Source: Fischerella sp. PCC 9605
GTDB lineage: Bacteria; Cyanobacteriota; Cyanobacteriia; Cyanobacteriales; Nostocaceae
DNA: 64,000 bases
Direction of reading: 5' to 3'
NCBI RefSeq assembly: GCF_000517105.1
Contig: NZ_KI912149.1
Coordinates: 1,816,235 to 1,880,234, forward strand
The notes under the pieces are model-generated. The model saw nothing but the letters and a program-made list of their open reading frames with translations, was not told the DNA's origin and made no database searches. A program made the position numbers and the translations under genes. Positions within the stretch are counted from its first letter, which is position 1. Each line of letters begins with the position of its first letter. Shown piece after piece: positions 18,363 to 28,111 of this stretch.

Positions 18363-18792
18363 AGAAGGCTGTTATACGATTGGCAGGAGACAGAAGAAAG
18401 TTAATCTTCAAATTGAAAAGGGACAAGGAGGACAAGGGGATGGGGTGATGGGGAGAGTCCAGTTTTATATTCTCCCCAACTCCCCACCTCCCTATCTCCC
18501 GCTCCCCCCTTCCCCCTCTCCCTGGTCTTACTACACTAATAATTCATGAATACTGAATCGATGCTCTAGGGTGGCGAATTTCGCAACGGCTATTTTGCGT
18601 GAAGATTTTAAGATGATTTCCGAAAAAACTCGGTGGTGAGTCAGGATTTTTTGGTATAGATTAGCTCCAGAGCAGTGTCCTTTGGATTTTGTCAGTAGTT
18701 GTTGTTTGTTGTTTGTTGCTTGGAACAAGCAACAACCAACTACCAACAACTAACATCATCCAAAATCTAAAATCCAAAATCTTAAATTCTCT
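18363..18792. other. Intergenic region with low-complexity repeats
   Basis: Contains ggggatgggg/ctccccaact-type low-complexity stretches (18430-18520) and a heptamer array (ttgttg/caacta) at about 18690-18755. A short minus-strand open frame here runs through the repeat and is not credible. No other gene is seen. Confidence 0.5.
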
Positions 18793-19734
18793 ATGCCAGA
18801 CACGCAAATCTCTGCCATCATTTGTACTCACAATCGAGATACCTATTTAGGTTCTGCCATAGATAGCCTTCTGTCGCAGAATTTTGCCGCTGGCTTTGAA
18901 GTGGTAGTGGTGGATAATGCCTCTAGCGATCGCACCCGTGCTGTTGTAGAAGAAAGGGCTAGTAATCCCCGCCTTAAGTATATTTTTGAACCTATTGTTG
19001 GTCTATCTGTCGCCCGCAATACGGGTGCTCAAGTTGCCAGCGGTGAAATATTAGCATACCTTGATGATGATGCGGTAGCGAGCGAGGGTTGGCTGCAAGC
19101 TTTGTACACTGCCTATCAAAATCACCCGAAATTAGCGATCGCTGGTGGCAAAGTAAGCTTGTTATGGTCTGAGGGAATGCAAGCACCACAGTGGCTATCG
19201 AGAGGATTAGCCACTAATTTGGGCGCATACGACTTAGGCAACACCATAGTTTACATCGACAAACCTGGTTTAACCCCCAGAGGCTTAAATTACTCTATCC
19301 GCCGCAGTTTTCTAGAAGAAATTGGCGGTTTTGATCCTCACCTTGGTCGTGTAGGTAAAAAACTATTATCTAACGAAGAACTGCAAATGACCGAACTTGC
19401 TCTCCAACGGGGTTGGCAAGTCGCTTATCTTCCTGACGCCCACGTGCTTCATAATGTTGATCCCGAACGCTTAAAGCGTTCCTGGTTTTTAAATCGAGGC
19501 TGGTGGCAAGGTATTAGTGAGTGTTATCGAGAACAACTAGCAGGCACAGCTGGTGTTGGTCAATTGCGACGCGGTAGCGAACGATTTTTACGTGGTTTAT
19601 ATAAGGCAATACAATATTTTGCCGATCCCGCAGAAAGATTTGACAAATTTGTATATGCCTATGGTCAGATTGGTTATTTGAATGCCGCTATTGCGGGTCT
19701 TCTAACTTCATCAAAAAGAGTCAATAGTCAATAG
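18793..19734 (+). CDS. Family 2 glycosyltransferase (GT-A fold)
   Basis: 313 residues. The N-terminal GT2 domain has ISAIICTHNRDTYL, the nucleotide-binding VVVDNASSD (about 40-48) and the metal-binding LAYLDDDA (about 89-96, DxD type). A C-terminal extension with several aromatic residues follows, possibly membrane-associated. It should transfer a sugar in exopolysaccharide or cell-surface glycan synthesis. It is the first of three co-directional genes (second GT2, then acetyltransferase), separated by heptamer repeats. The last residues (KRVNSQ) run into an STRR. Confidence 0.88.
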   Translation: MPDTQISAIICTHNRDTYLGSAIDSLLSQNFAAGFEVVVVDNASSDRTRAVVEERASNPRLKYIFEPIVGLSVARNTGAQVASGEILAYLDDDAVASEGWLQALYTAYQNHPKLAIAGGKVSLLWSEGMQAPQWLSRGLATNLGAYDLGNTIVYIDKPGLTPRGLNYSIRRSFLEEIGGFDPHLGRVGKKLLSNEELQMTELALQRGWQVAYLPDAHVLHNVDPERLKRSWFLNRGWWQGISECYREQLAGTAGVGQLRRGSERFLRGLYKAIQYFADPAERFDKFVYAYGQIGYLNAAIAGLLTSSKRVNSQ

Positions 19735-19860
19735 TCATACTTGGTTATTAGTTATTTGTTGGTGGTTGCTTGAAACAACCAACAACCAACAACCAACAAC
19801 CAACAAACAACAAACAACAAACAACAAACAACAATGACAAATAACTATTAATAACTCATT
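19735..19860. repeat. Heptamer tandem repeat array
   Basis: Around 10 copies of caacaac/caacaaa 7-mers, preceded by a complementary ttggttg stretch, sit between the two glycosyltransferase genes. Inverted orientation of the two halves allows a hairpin. Confidence 0.8.
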
Positions 19861-20802
19861 ATGCTTTCTAAAATACCAGTTTCTGTACTAATTCCAGCAA
19901 AAAACGAAGAAGCAAACTTGCCAGCCTGCCTTGCGAGCGTGCAAAGAGCAGACGAAATATTTGTGGTAGACTCGCAAAGTAGCGACAAAAGTGTCGAAAT
20001 TATTAAAAATTACGGTGCAAATGTCGTGCAATTTCATTTCAACGGGCGCTGGCCAAAAAAGAAAAATTGGTCTTTAGAAAATTTAGCTTTTCGCAATGAG
20101 TGGGTTCTAATAGTTGATTGCGATGAGCGTATTACCCCCGAATTGTGGGAGGAAATTGCCCAAGCAATTGAAAATCCAGAATACAATGGTTACTACCTTA
20201 ACCGTCGCGTATTTTTCTTAGGTAAATGGATTCGCCACGGCGGCAAATATCCTGATTGGAACTTACGTTTATTTAAGCATAAAAAAGGGCGCTACGAAAA
20301 CCTCAACACAGAAGATATTCCCAATACGGGTGATAACGAAGTTCACGAACATGTCATCTTAGATGGGAAAGTAGGATATCTGAAAAATGACATGCTTCAT
20401 GAAGATTTTCGTGACCTGTTTCACTGGTTAGAAAGACATAATCGTTATTCTAATTGGGAAGCCCGTGTTTACTACAATTTACTCACAGCTAACCACGACA
20501 GCGGAACTATTGGCGCGAAACTATTTGGTGATGCAGTACAACGCAAGCGCTTTTTGAAACAAATTTGGGTGCGGCTACCATTTAAACCATTTTTGCGATT
20601 TATTTTGTTCTACATTATCCAGCGTGGTTTTTTAGATGGTAGGGCTGGATATATTTATGGGCGGCTTCTCAGCCAATATGAGTATCAAATAGGTGTGAAA
20701 CTTTACGAGTTACGCCACTGCGGCGGTAAGCTCAATACTAAATCTACCCCTATAGCAACACAATCATCTCTTCCTCAAGAAGTTAGGCAAACAGTTAGCT
20801 AG
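19861..20802 (+). CDS. Family 2 glycosyltransferase, WaaE/KdtX-like
   Basis: 313 residues. GT2 features are VSVLIPAKNEEANLP, EIFVVDSQSSD and the acidic WVLIVDCDERIT motif. The segment LFKHKKGRYENL and the histidine-rich VHEHVILDG resemble the WaaE/KdtX-like glycosyltransferase group that acts on lipopolysaccharide core or related glycans. A hydrophobic segment at about 238-255 suggests membrane contact. It lies between another GT2 and a hexapeptide acetyltransferase, consistent with a small surface-polysaccharide block. The acceptor cannot be told from sequence. Confidence 0.88.
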   Translation: MLSKIPVSVLIPAKNEEANLPACLASVQRADEIFVVDSQSSDKSVEIIKNYGANVVQFHFNGRWPKKKNWSLENLAFRNEWVLIVDCDERITPELWEEIAQAIENPEYNGYYLNRRVFFLGKWIRHGGKYPDWNLRLFKHKKGRYENLNTEDIPNTGDNEVHEHVILDGKVGYLKNDMLHEDFRDLFHWLERHNRYSNWEARVYYNLLTANHDSGTIGAKLFGDAVQRKRFLKQIWVRLPFKPFLRFILFYIIQRGFLDGRAGYIYGRLLSQYEYQIGVKLYELRHCGGKLNTKSTPIATQSSLPQEVRQTVS

Positions 20803-20965
20803 GAGTGAGGGAGTGGGAGAGTGGGGGAGAAAATAATTCAAAATTCAAAATTCAAAATTCAAAACTAAGAATCTTTTTGAATGCGTGAATGCGTGAATGC
20901 GTGACTTGTTACGCCACTAACCACTAACTACTAACCACTAACCACTAACTATTGACTCTTGACTA

Positions 20966-21556
20966 ATGACTAATGACCAACCATTTATAGATTTACGCAA
21001 ATATGACCAATCCTGGTTTGATCGTGGACGTCCTGGCTGGTATGTTTTGCTGTGGTGGTTTGTGCAGGCGATCGCTTTTCCTCTCACTCCTCATCCGTTA
21101 AACAGTCTGCGTTGTGCCTTGTTACGCTGGTTTGGCGCTCAGATCGGTAAAGGTGTACTAATTCGACCTACAGCTCGTTTCACCTACCCTTGGAAAATTA
21201 CTATCGGTGATTACAGTTGGATAGGGGATGATGTGGTTTTATACAGTTTAGACTACATCCATATCGGTGAGCACTGCGTAATTTCACAGAAAAGTTATTT
21301 GTGTACTGGTAGTCATGACATGTATGACTCGGCTTTCGGATTGAAAACAGCAAGTATCTGTGTTAATAATGGGGTATGGGTAGCTGCTGATTGCTTCATT
21401 GGGGCAGGAGTAAAAATTGGAGCAAATGCCGTAATTGGTGCGCGCAGCAGTGTTTTTAGCGATATACCTTCTGGGCAAGTATGTTGGGGAACACCATGTC
21501 GTCCCCGGTATCCCAGGACTGAGAAGCATCAACCCAATTCGGAATTGACAGTTTAG
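20966..21556 (+). CDS. Hexapeptide-repeat acetyltransferase, WcaF-like
   Basis: 196 residues of left-handed beta-helix type. Hexapeptide repeats include IGDYSWIGDDVVLY, IGEHCVISQKSY and IGAGVKIGANAVIGARS (about 75-165), with a catalytic-type His in GSHDM (about 113). Overall it resembles WcaF/NodL-type O-acetyltransferases that decorate exopolysaccharides. The start codon itself lies in an STRR (tgactaatgactaatgacca), so the first residues MTND are repeat-encoded. It is the third gene of the glycan block. Confidence 0.88.
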   Translation: MTNDQPFIDLRKYDQSWFDRGRPGWYVLLWWFVQAIAFPLTPHPLNSLRCALLRWFGAQIGKGVLIRPTARFTYPWKITIGDYSWIGDDVVLYSLDYIHIGEHCVISQKSYLCTGSHDMYDSAFGLKTASICVNNGVWVAADCFIGAGVKIGANAVIGARSSVFSDIPSGQVCWGTPCRPRYPRTEKHQPNSELTV

Positions 21557-21835
21557 AATTCGGAATTACCTTACAAGCAAATAGGGCAAAGGGCATAAAA
21601 ATTATGAATTATGAATTATGAATTATGAAATTTTCAGCATTCAGCATTCATAAATTTTTACTTATTCCCAATCCCCGCGAAATTCCTTAGACAAGAGGAG
21701 TAGGATTTTCTTTCATATGCCTGCCTTATGTCAGGAATAGCTAATAATTTCAATGAATGATGAGAGTTTTAAATTAAAATGAAAACTTAACTACAGAATT
21801 TTTGCGTTATCTTAGCTTATACGTGAGGTTTGACT

Positions 21836-23728
21836 GTGCGATCGCGTTCCTCAATAAATGCCCCACAAACTGAAAATCAAACCCAGTCTAATGTTTCTCT
21901 ATCGCCAGTCGTGACGCCCAGACGTGCATCTGGTGGTTTTGCGTTACTTGACAGTCTCAAACGCCACGGCGTCGAATGTATTTTTGGTTATCCTGGTGGT
22001 GCGATTCTGCCAATTTATGATGAACTTTATTTTGAGCAAGTGACTGGTGGTATTAAGCACATCCTGGTAAGGCACGAACAAGGCGCAGCTCATGCTGCTG
22101 ATGGTTATGCTCGTGCTACAGGGAAGGTGGGAGTATGTTTTGGTACTTCTGGGCCAGGGGCCACTAACTTGGTGACAGGTATTGCCACCGCCTACATGGA
22201 CTCGATCCCGATGGTGATTGTCACGGGACAAGTGCCCCGGAAAATGATTGGTACGGATGCGTTTCAAGAAACTGATATTTATGGAATTACGCTGCCGATA
22301 GTCAAGCACTCCTACGTAGTGCGCGACCCCAGAGACATGGCGCGAATTGTTGCCGAAGCCTTCCACATTGCCAGTACGGGACGACCAGGGCCAGTTTTAA
22401 TCGATGTCCCCAAGGATGTAGCTTTTGAAGAATTTGACTATGTGCCTGTAGAACCAGGTTCGGTGAGATTACCAGGATATCGCCCCACTGTGAAGGGAAA
22501 TCCACGGCAAATTAACGCAGCGATTCAATTAATTCGCCAAAGTCGCCGTCCTTTGCTGTATGTGGGTGGAGGTGCGATCGCCTCTGATGCTTACGCAGAA
22601 ATTCAAGAACTAGCTGAATTATTTAATATTCCCGTCACCACAACATTGATGGGTTTGGGTGCATTTGACGAACATCATCCTCTCTCGGTGGGAATGTTGG
22701 GAATGCACGGCACCGCCTACGCCAACTTTGCTGTCACCGACTGTGACTTACTCATTTGTGTTGGTGCTAGATTTGATGACCGTGTTACTGGTAAGTTAGA
22801 TGAATTCGCTTCCCGCGCTCAAGTCATTCACATCGACATCGATCCCGCAGAAGTTGGTAAAAACCGCGTTCCCGAAGTACCCATCGTCGGCGATGTCAAG
22901 AACGTGTTGCAAGACATCTTGCGTCGATGCCAAGAACTAGGTATTAAGAGTACGCCCAACCAAACTCAAGAGTGGTTGAGATTAATCAACCGCTGGAAAG
23001 AAGAGTATCCGTTGGTAGTGCCACAGTATCCCGATAGTATGTCACCACAAGAGGTGATTGCAGAAGTCGGCCGCCAAGCACCCCACGCCTACTATACAAC
23101 CGATGTGGGTCAACACCAGATGTGGTCAGCCCAATTTCTTAAGGCAGGGCCAAGACGCTGGATTTCTAGTGGTGGCTTGGGAACGATGGGCTTTGGTTTG
23201 CCTGCTGCTATGGGTGCGAAAGTGGCATTCCCGAATGCAGAAGTTATCTGTATCAGCGGTGATGCTAGCTTCCAGATGTGTTTGCAAGAGCTTGGGACGC
23301 TTGCACAGTATGGCATAAATGTCAAGACTGTGATTGTCAATAATGGCTGGCAGGGAATGGTGCGTCAGTGGCAGCAAGCCTTCCACGGAGAGCGTTACTC
23401 ATGCTCGAATATGGAAGTTGGGATGCCAGATATTGAGTTGCTTTGTAAAGCTTACGGTATTAAGGGCATAGTGGTTAAGAGCCGGGAAGAACTTAAAGAC
23501 GCGATCGCCGAAATGTTAGCTCATGATGGCCCGGTAATTATCGATGCTCACGTCACCAAAGATGAGAACTGCTACCCAATGGTAGCCCCAGGAAAGAGCA
23601 ACGCTCAGATGATCGGCTTACCCAAACAGCTACCAAAAACTGATGTCGAACCTGTTTATTGCAGTAACTGCGGAGCTAAAAATCTTCCCAATAACAACTT
23701 CTGTCCTGAGTGTGGAACTAAGTTGTAG
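21836..23728 (+). CDS. ilvB: Acetolactate synthase large subunit with C-terminal zinc ribbon
   Basis: Thiamine-diphosphate enzyme that makes acetolactate/acetohydroxybutyrate, the first common step of valine, leucine and isoleucine synthesis. Visible features are [10 protein letters not shown], the catalytic Glu in [25 protein letters not shown], and the TPP-binding GDASF...NNGWQG segment. About 630 residues. GTG at 21836 is preferred over TTG at 21830 because gtgagg lies 7 bases before GTG but only 1 base before TTG. After the usual enzyme end the protein continues into YCSNCGAKN...FCPECGTKL, a CxxC-CxxC zinc ribbon not needed for catalysis. Confidence 0.95.
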   Translation: MRSRSSINAPQTENQTQSNVSLSPVVTPRRASGGFALLDSLKRHGVECIFGYPGGAILPIYDELYFEQVTGGIKHILVRHEQGAAHAADGYARATGKVGVCFGTSGPGATNLVTGIATAYMDSIPMVIVTGQVPRKMIGTDAFQETDIYGITLPIVKHSYVVRDPRDMARIVAEAFHIASTGRPGPVLIDVPKDVAFEEFDYVPVEPGSVRLPGYRPTVKGNPRQINAAIQLIRQSRRPLLYVGGGAIASDAYAEIQELAELFNIPVTTTLMGLGAFDEHHPLSVGMLGMHGTAYANFAVTDCDLLICVGARFDDRVTGKLDEFASRAQVIHIDIDPAEVGKNRVPEVPIVGDVKNVLQDILRRCQELGIKSTPNQTQEWLRLINRWKEEYPLVVPQYPDSMSPQEVIAEVGRQAPHAYYTTDVGQHQMWSAQFLKAGPRRWISSGGLGTMGFGLPAAMGAKVAFPNAEVICISGDASFQMCLQELGTLAQYGINVKTVIVNNGWQGMVRQWQQAFHGERYSCSNMEVGMPDIELLCKAYGIKGIVVKSREELKDAIAEMLAHDGPVIIDAHVTKDENCYPMVAPGKSNAQMIGLPKQLPKTDVEPVYCSNCGAKNLPNNNFCPECGTKL

Positions 23729-23756
23729 AGCGATCGCAATTTGTCAATAATTATGT

Positions 23757-23785
23757 AGGGTGGGTCAGTAACCCACCCTTTGTGT
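23757..23785 (+). terminator. Stem-loop downstream of ilvB
   Basis: agggtgggt / acccaccct form a 9-base-pair stem with a 5-base loop followed by ttgtgtt. It probably ends ilvB transcripts, and it also matches a dispersed cyanobacterial palindrome type. The rest of the gap (23786-24175) holds a 21-codon open frame at 23915-23980 without support, and otherwise nothing recognisable. Confidence 0.6.
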
Positions 23786-24175
23786 TAATTACATGCTTGC
23801 CGAAGAACTAATATCATGTCCGTTTCTCGCAGAGTACCCGTAAGGGTAATTGGGGTATTACCTAATAGTTGCGATCGCAGTAGGAACATAAATTGATTAT
23901 CCGGACTTGATATTATGCCTAAAATCCAAGAAGCTTTAACAACGATTAAAGTGGGTGATGTGGTTTTGATCGCTCCATAAAATATTAATTATTAATAAAT
24001 CACTCAAGTTTATCTCCGCGTCACCGCGTCTGTTCATCTCCCAGCAAACAGACGGTAATACTACTTTAAAAAGACGTGAAGACCGATCCAGCTAGTTACC
24101 CACCTCTTTTTACAATGACCATATAAGAACAAAACTTATATTTGCGCGTGTTGTAGTTCGTTCCTCAAAAAGCCT

Positions 24176-26794
24176 ATGCAACCAACTAATCCAAACCAAT
24201 TTACAGAAAAAGCGTGGGAAGCGATCGCGCATACTCCTGATATTGCCAAACAAAACCAGCATCAGCAAATCGAAAGCGAACACCTGATGAAGGCGTTGTT
24301 AGAACAGGAAGGCCTAGCAGGGCCGATTTTGACGAAAGCTGGTGTGAATCTGCAAAAACTGCGCGATCGCACTGACCAATTTATTCAACGTCAGCCAAAA
24401 GTTTCTGGTAGTATTAGTTCCGTATACTTGGGACGCAGCTTGGATTCACTTCTAGACCGAGCTGAAGGTTATCGTAAGGAGTTTGGTGACGAGTACATCT
24501 CGATTGAACACCTATTACTTGCTTACGCCAAAGATGACCGCTTTGGTAAAAGTTTATTCCAAGAATTTGGATTAGACGAAAGAAAATTAAAGGATACTAT
24601 TAAACAAGTTCGAGGGAGCCAGAAAGTGACCGACCAAAATCCAGAAGGCAAATACCAAGCACTGGAGAAATATGGGCGTGACCTCACAGAAGCTGCCCGT
24701 CAAGGTAAACTCGATCCGGTGATCGGACGCGATGATGAAATTCGCCGTACTATTCAAATTCTCTCTCGCCGTACCAAGAATAACCCCGTGTTGATTGGGG
24801 AACCAGGTGTAGGTAAAACTGCAATTGTGGAAGGTTTAGCCCAGCGCATCGTTGCTGGCGACGTACCCCAGTCCCTTAAAGACCGCAAACTGATGGCTTT
24901 GGACATGGGTGCTTTGATTGCGGGGGCAAAATTCCGGGGTGAATTTGAAGAACGCCTGAAAGCAGTATTAAAAGAAGTTACCGAGTCCGGCGGCAATATA
25001 ATTCTGTTTATTGATGAAATTCACACCGTTGTTGGTGCGGGTGCAACCCAAGGCGCAATGGATGCTAGTAACTTGCTCAAACCAATGTTGGCGCGGGGTG
25101 AATTACGCTGTATCGGTGCGACAACCTTAGATGAGTACCGCAAGTATATTGAAAAAGATGCCGCTCTAGAAAGACGCTTCCAGCAAGTTTATGTAGACCA
25201 GCCGAGTGTAGAAGATACTATCTCGATTCTGCGCGGGTTGAAAGAGCGGTATGAACTGCACCACGGGGTGAAAATTTCCGATAATGCTTTAGTGGCGGCG
25301 GCGACATTGTCGAGTCGATATATTTCTGACCGCTTCTTACCAGACAAAGCCATTGACTTGGTAGACGAAGCAGCGGCGAGACTGAAAATGGAGATTACCT
25401 CCAAACCAGAAGAACTCGACGAAATCGATCGCAAGATTCTGCAATTAGAAATGGAGAAGCTATCGCTGCAAAAAGAAAGCAATGCAGCTTCTCGAGAACG
25501 TCTGGAAAAACTAGAAAAAGAACTTGCAGATCTCAAAGAAGAACAAAGGGCGCTAAATGCTCAATGGCAGTCTGAAAAAGACATTATCACTAAAATCCAG
25601 TCTGTCAAAGAAGAAATTGACCGCGTTAACTTAGAAATTCAGCAAGCCGAACGCGATTACGACCTCAACCGCGCTGCGGAGTTAAAATACGGCAAATTAA
25701 CCGATTTGCACCGCAAATTAGAAACCGCAGAATCTGAATTAGCCCAAACTCAACGCACTGGCAAATCTCTGTTACGGGAGGAAGTCACCGAGTCTGACAT
25801 TGCAGAAGTAATTTCCAAGTGGACGGGTATTCCCATCAGCAAGTTGGTGGAATCTGAGAAAGAGAAACTGCTGCACTTGGAAGATGAACTGCATCGCCGC
25901 GTCGTTGGACAAGAAGAAGCAGTTACAGCCGTTGCTGACGCCATTCAGCGATCGCGTGCTGGTTTAGCAGATCCAAATCGTCCCATTGCTAGCTTTATTT
26001 TCCTTGGCCCAACGGGTGTAGGTAAGACCGAATTAGCGAAAGCCTTGGCTGCATACCTGTTTGACACCGAAGAAGCGCTAGTACGGATTGATATGTCCGA
26101 GTACATGGAGAAACACGCCGTTTCTCGTTTAATTGGTGCGCCTCCGGGATATGTAGGTTACGAAGAAGGCGGACAGTTGACCGAATCAATTCGCCGTCGT
26201 CCCTATGCGGTGATTCTCTTCGACGAAATCGAAAAAGCACACCCGGAAGTGTTCAACATCTTGCTGCAAATTCTTGATGATGGACGTGTCACCGATGCTC
26301 AAGGTCATACGGTCGATTTCAAGAACACGATTATTATCATGACCAGCAACATCGGTTCGCAGTTTATCCTTGATGTGGCGGGAGATGAAGCCAGGTATGA
26401 CGAAATGCGCCATCGAGTAATGGAGGCGATGCGAAATAGCTTCCGTCCGGAGTTCCTCAACCGCATTGACGAACTCATCATCTTCCACAGCTTGCAAAAA
26501 GACCAATTGCGCGAAATTGTGCAGTTGCAAGTCGAAAGATTGCGGCAAAGATTGGGCGATCGCAAAATGTCTCTCAAACTCTCGGATGCGGCTCTTGACT
26601 TTTTAGCTGAAGTAGGATACGATCCAGTTTTTGGTGCACGTCCGCTGAAGCGAGCCATTCAACGGGAGTTAGAAACACCAATCGCTAAAGCTATCCTGCG
26701 GGGCGAATTTAACGATGGCGATACCATATTTGTAGATATTGAGAATGAGCGCCTTTCCTTCAAGCGCTTACCCGCAGAATTACTGACGACCTGA
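24176..26794 (+). CDS. clpB: ATP-dependent disaggregase ClpB
   Basis: Hsp100 chaperone that pulls proteins out of aggregates together with DnaK. 872 residues, the family length. The N-terminal double Clp-N repeat (about 1-145) is followed by AAA-1 with Walker A GEPGVGKT and the [12 protein letters not shown] Walker B region. Next come a long coiled-coil middle domain (about 410-525, characteristic of ClpB and absent from ClpA/C) and AAA-2 with [12 protein letters not shown] and [11 protein letters not shown]. The protein ends typically. Monocistronic, with a terminator at 27027-27062. No CIRCE element was recognised upstream. Confidence 0.96.
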   Translation: MQPTNPNQFTEKAWEAIAHTPDIAKQNQHQQIESEHLMKALLEQEGLAGPILTKAGVNLQKLRDRTDQFIQRQPKVSGSISSVYLGRSLDSLLDRAEGYRKEFGDEYISIEHLLLAYAKDDRFGKSLFQEFGLDERKLKDTIKQVRGSQKVTDQNPEGKYQALEKYGRDLTEAARQGKLDPVIGRDDEIRRTIQILSRRTKNNPVLIGEPGVGKTAIVEGLAQRIVAGDVPQSLKDRKLMALDMGALIAGAKFRGEFEERLKAVLKEVTESGGNIILFIDEIHTVVGAGATQGAMDASNLLKPMLARGELRCIGATTLDEYRKYIEKDAALERRFQQVYVDQPSVEDTISILRGLKERYELHHGVKISDNALVAAATLSSRYISDRFLPDKAIDLVDEAAARLKMEITSKPEELDEIDRKILQLEMEKLSLQKESNAASRERLEKLEKELADLKEEQRALNAQWQSEKDIITKIQSVKEEIDRVNLEIQQAERDYDLNRAAELKYGKLTDLHRKLETAESELAQTQRTGKSLLREEVTESDIAEVISKWTGIPISKLVESEKEKLLHLEDELHRRVVGQEEAVTAVADAIQRSRAGLADPNRPIASFIFLGPTGVGKTELAKALAAYLFDTEEALVRIDMSEYMEKHAVSRLIGAPPGYVGYEEGGQLTESIRRRPYAVILFDEIEKAHPEVFNILLQILDDGRVTDAQGHTVDFKNTIIIMTSNIGSQFILDVAGDEARYDEMRHRVMEAMRNSFRPEFLNRIDELIIFHSLQKDQLREIVQLQVERLRQRLGDRKMSLKLSDAALDFLAEVGYDPVFGARPLKRAIQRELETPIAKAILRGEFNDGDTIFVDIENERLSFKRLPAELLTT

Positions 26795-26843
26795 TTGATA
26801 TTGTAGTGGCGCGACACAGCTAATTTTGTGCATTAGAAAAATC

Positions 26844-26899
26844 TTGTGGGACGGGCTAGAAGCCCGTCCTCATAGGCGGGCAGGATGCCCGCACCACAA
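26844..26899. repeat. Compound palindromic repeat (ttgtgg ... ccacaa)
   Basis: ttgtgggacgggctagaagc followed by ccgtc, a spacer, then ggcgggcaggatgcccgc and accacaa: two small hairpins inside an outer ttgtgg/ccacaa pair. A related element lies inside the coding frame at 28820-28883. Confidence 0.65.
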
Positions 26900-27026
26900 A
26901 ACAATTTATTGGATTTAAAATCTCTCCGCGTCCCGGTGTCCCTGCGTCAGTCCTAACGATCAGTCTTCAACCGAACATGATATTACAGGCTTTTGTTTTC
27001 ATCCTACACGGCAATAAATAATATTA

Positions 27027-27062
27027 CGCAAAGACTGAACAAGAGCGTCTTTGCGTTTTTTT
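27027..27062 (+). terminator. Rho-independent terminator after clpB
   Basis: acgcaaagac / gtctttgcgt form a perfect 10-base-pair stem followed by a run of seven T's, pointing in the clpB direction. It isolates clpB from the ATP-grasp gene that begins 35 bases later. Confidence 0.85.
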
Positions 27063-27096
27063 ATGAAAGTAGCTGCAACAGTAGGAAGTTAAGAAG

Positions 27097-28008
27097 ATGA
27101 ATATTCTCATCCTGGGTAATTCCTCAGATGCCCATGCTGTGCGTTTGCAGAATGCCCTCACGCAAGCAGGCGCGACAGTAGATTATTTAGATACTCGCAT
27201 GTTTCCCAGCCAGATACGAATATCCTGGGAACCAAATTCTCTAATGGGTTCTCTAAAGTTATCCGCACAACGTCAATTAAAATTCCAAGATATTCATAGT
27301 GTTTTTTGGCGTAATTTCGCTAGTGTTAGTATTCCTTCCTTAGAAGATTCACATCAGCAAACGATCGCATTCAATGATTCGATGAGTTTGTTGCGAACAT
27401 TGATCAAAGCTTGCCCAGCTCGTTGGGTAAACTCTTGGGAAGCATATCAGTTTCATAAAGAGAAACCCTTGCAACTTCATCAAGTTCAGCTTCTCGGAGT
27501 CAAAATTCCACAAACCCTAATTACTAACGATCCAGAACAAGTGATTAGGTTTGCCAAATCTCATCAGAAAGTCATTTTCAAGCCAGTTTATGGCGGTGCT
27601 TACACACAAATCCTAACCGAATCTCTTTTAGAACCAAAGCGACTAAATTTAGCTTTGAGTCTTGCTCCTATTACCCTACAAGAGTATATCCCAGGAACTA
27701 ACATTCGCAGTTATGTGGTTGGCAACTTCGTTTATTCTGCGGAAATTCGCACTCACTGTTTAGACTTCCGAACAGACTTAGAAGCTGAGTTGCTTCCGGT
27801 GGAATTGCCACAACAAATTCAACAGCAGTGTCGAGACATTGCCAAAGCATTGTATCTAGAATGGACAGCCATTGATTGGCGTCAAACCCCTGCGGGTGAG
27901 TATGTTTTTCTAGAAGCAAATCCCAGTCCAATGTTTCTCCACTTCGAGCAACAAACGGGTTTTCCCATCACTGAGAAGTTAGTAGAGTTGTTAATGGATA
28001 ATTGTTAG
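27097..28008 (+). CDS. ATP-grasp ligase, RimK/MvdD-like
   Basis: 303 residues. An N-terminal pre-ATP-grasp domain (MNILILGNSSDAHAVRLQNA) is followed by an ATP-grasp fold: KVIFKPVYGGAYT (phosphate/lysine region, about 163-175), ITLQEYIPGTNIRSYVVG (about 188-205) and the metal-binding VFLEANPSPMF near the end. The layout is like RimK and the graspetide (microviridin) ligases MvdC/MvdD, which form amide or ester bonds on peptides. No precursor peptide with a recognisable graspetide core was seen beside it. The substrate is open, so I describe it only as an orphan ATP-grasp enzyme. Confidence 0.8.
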   Translation: MNILILGNSSDAHAVRLQNALTQAGATVDYLDTRMFPSQIRISWEPNSLMGSLKLSAQRQLKFQDIHSVFWRNFASVSIPSLEDSHQQTIAFNDSMSLLRTLIKACPARWVNSWEAYQFHKEKPLQLHQVQLLGVKIPQTLITNDPEQVIRFAKSHQKVIFKPVYGGAYTQILTESLLEPKRLNLALSLAPITLQEYIPGTNIRSYVVGNFVYSAEIRTHCLDFRTDLEAELLPVELPQQIQQQCRDIAKALYLEWTAIDWRQTPAGEYVFLEANPSPMFLHFEQQTGFPITEKLVELLMDNC

Positions 28009-28111
28009 TTGTTGGTGGTTGGTGGTTGGTTGCTCCATAGACGCGCCTTCTTCGGCTTCCCGAAGGGTACAACAAATAACAAACAACAAATAACAAACTA
28101 TTTAAAAGAAT
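28009..28111. repeat. Intergenic repeats (heptamers plus GC-rich module)
   Basis: Heptamer stretches (ttggtgg, aacaaac) flank a module containing tagacgcgccttcttcggct followed by tcccgaagggta. The same module, in complement, is found inside the large kinase gene at about 31374-31406. Confidence 0.6.

Noticed and set aside
18531-18749. 72-codon minus-strand frame before the first glycosyltransferase
   Set aside because: Its first part is translated heptamer repeat and the rest has no family pattern.
23915-23980. 21-codon open frame (MPKIQEALTTIKVGDVVLIA...) after ilvB
   Set aside because: Too short, no ribosome-binding site and no recognisable family. It could be a remnant but cannot be supported.
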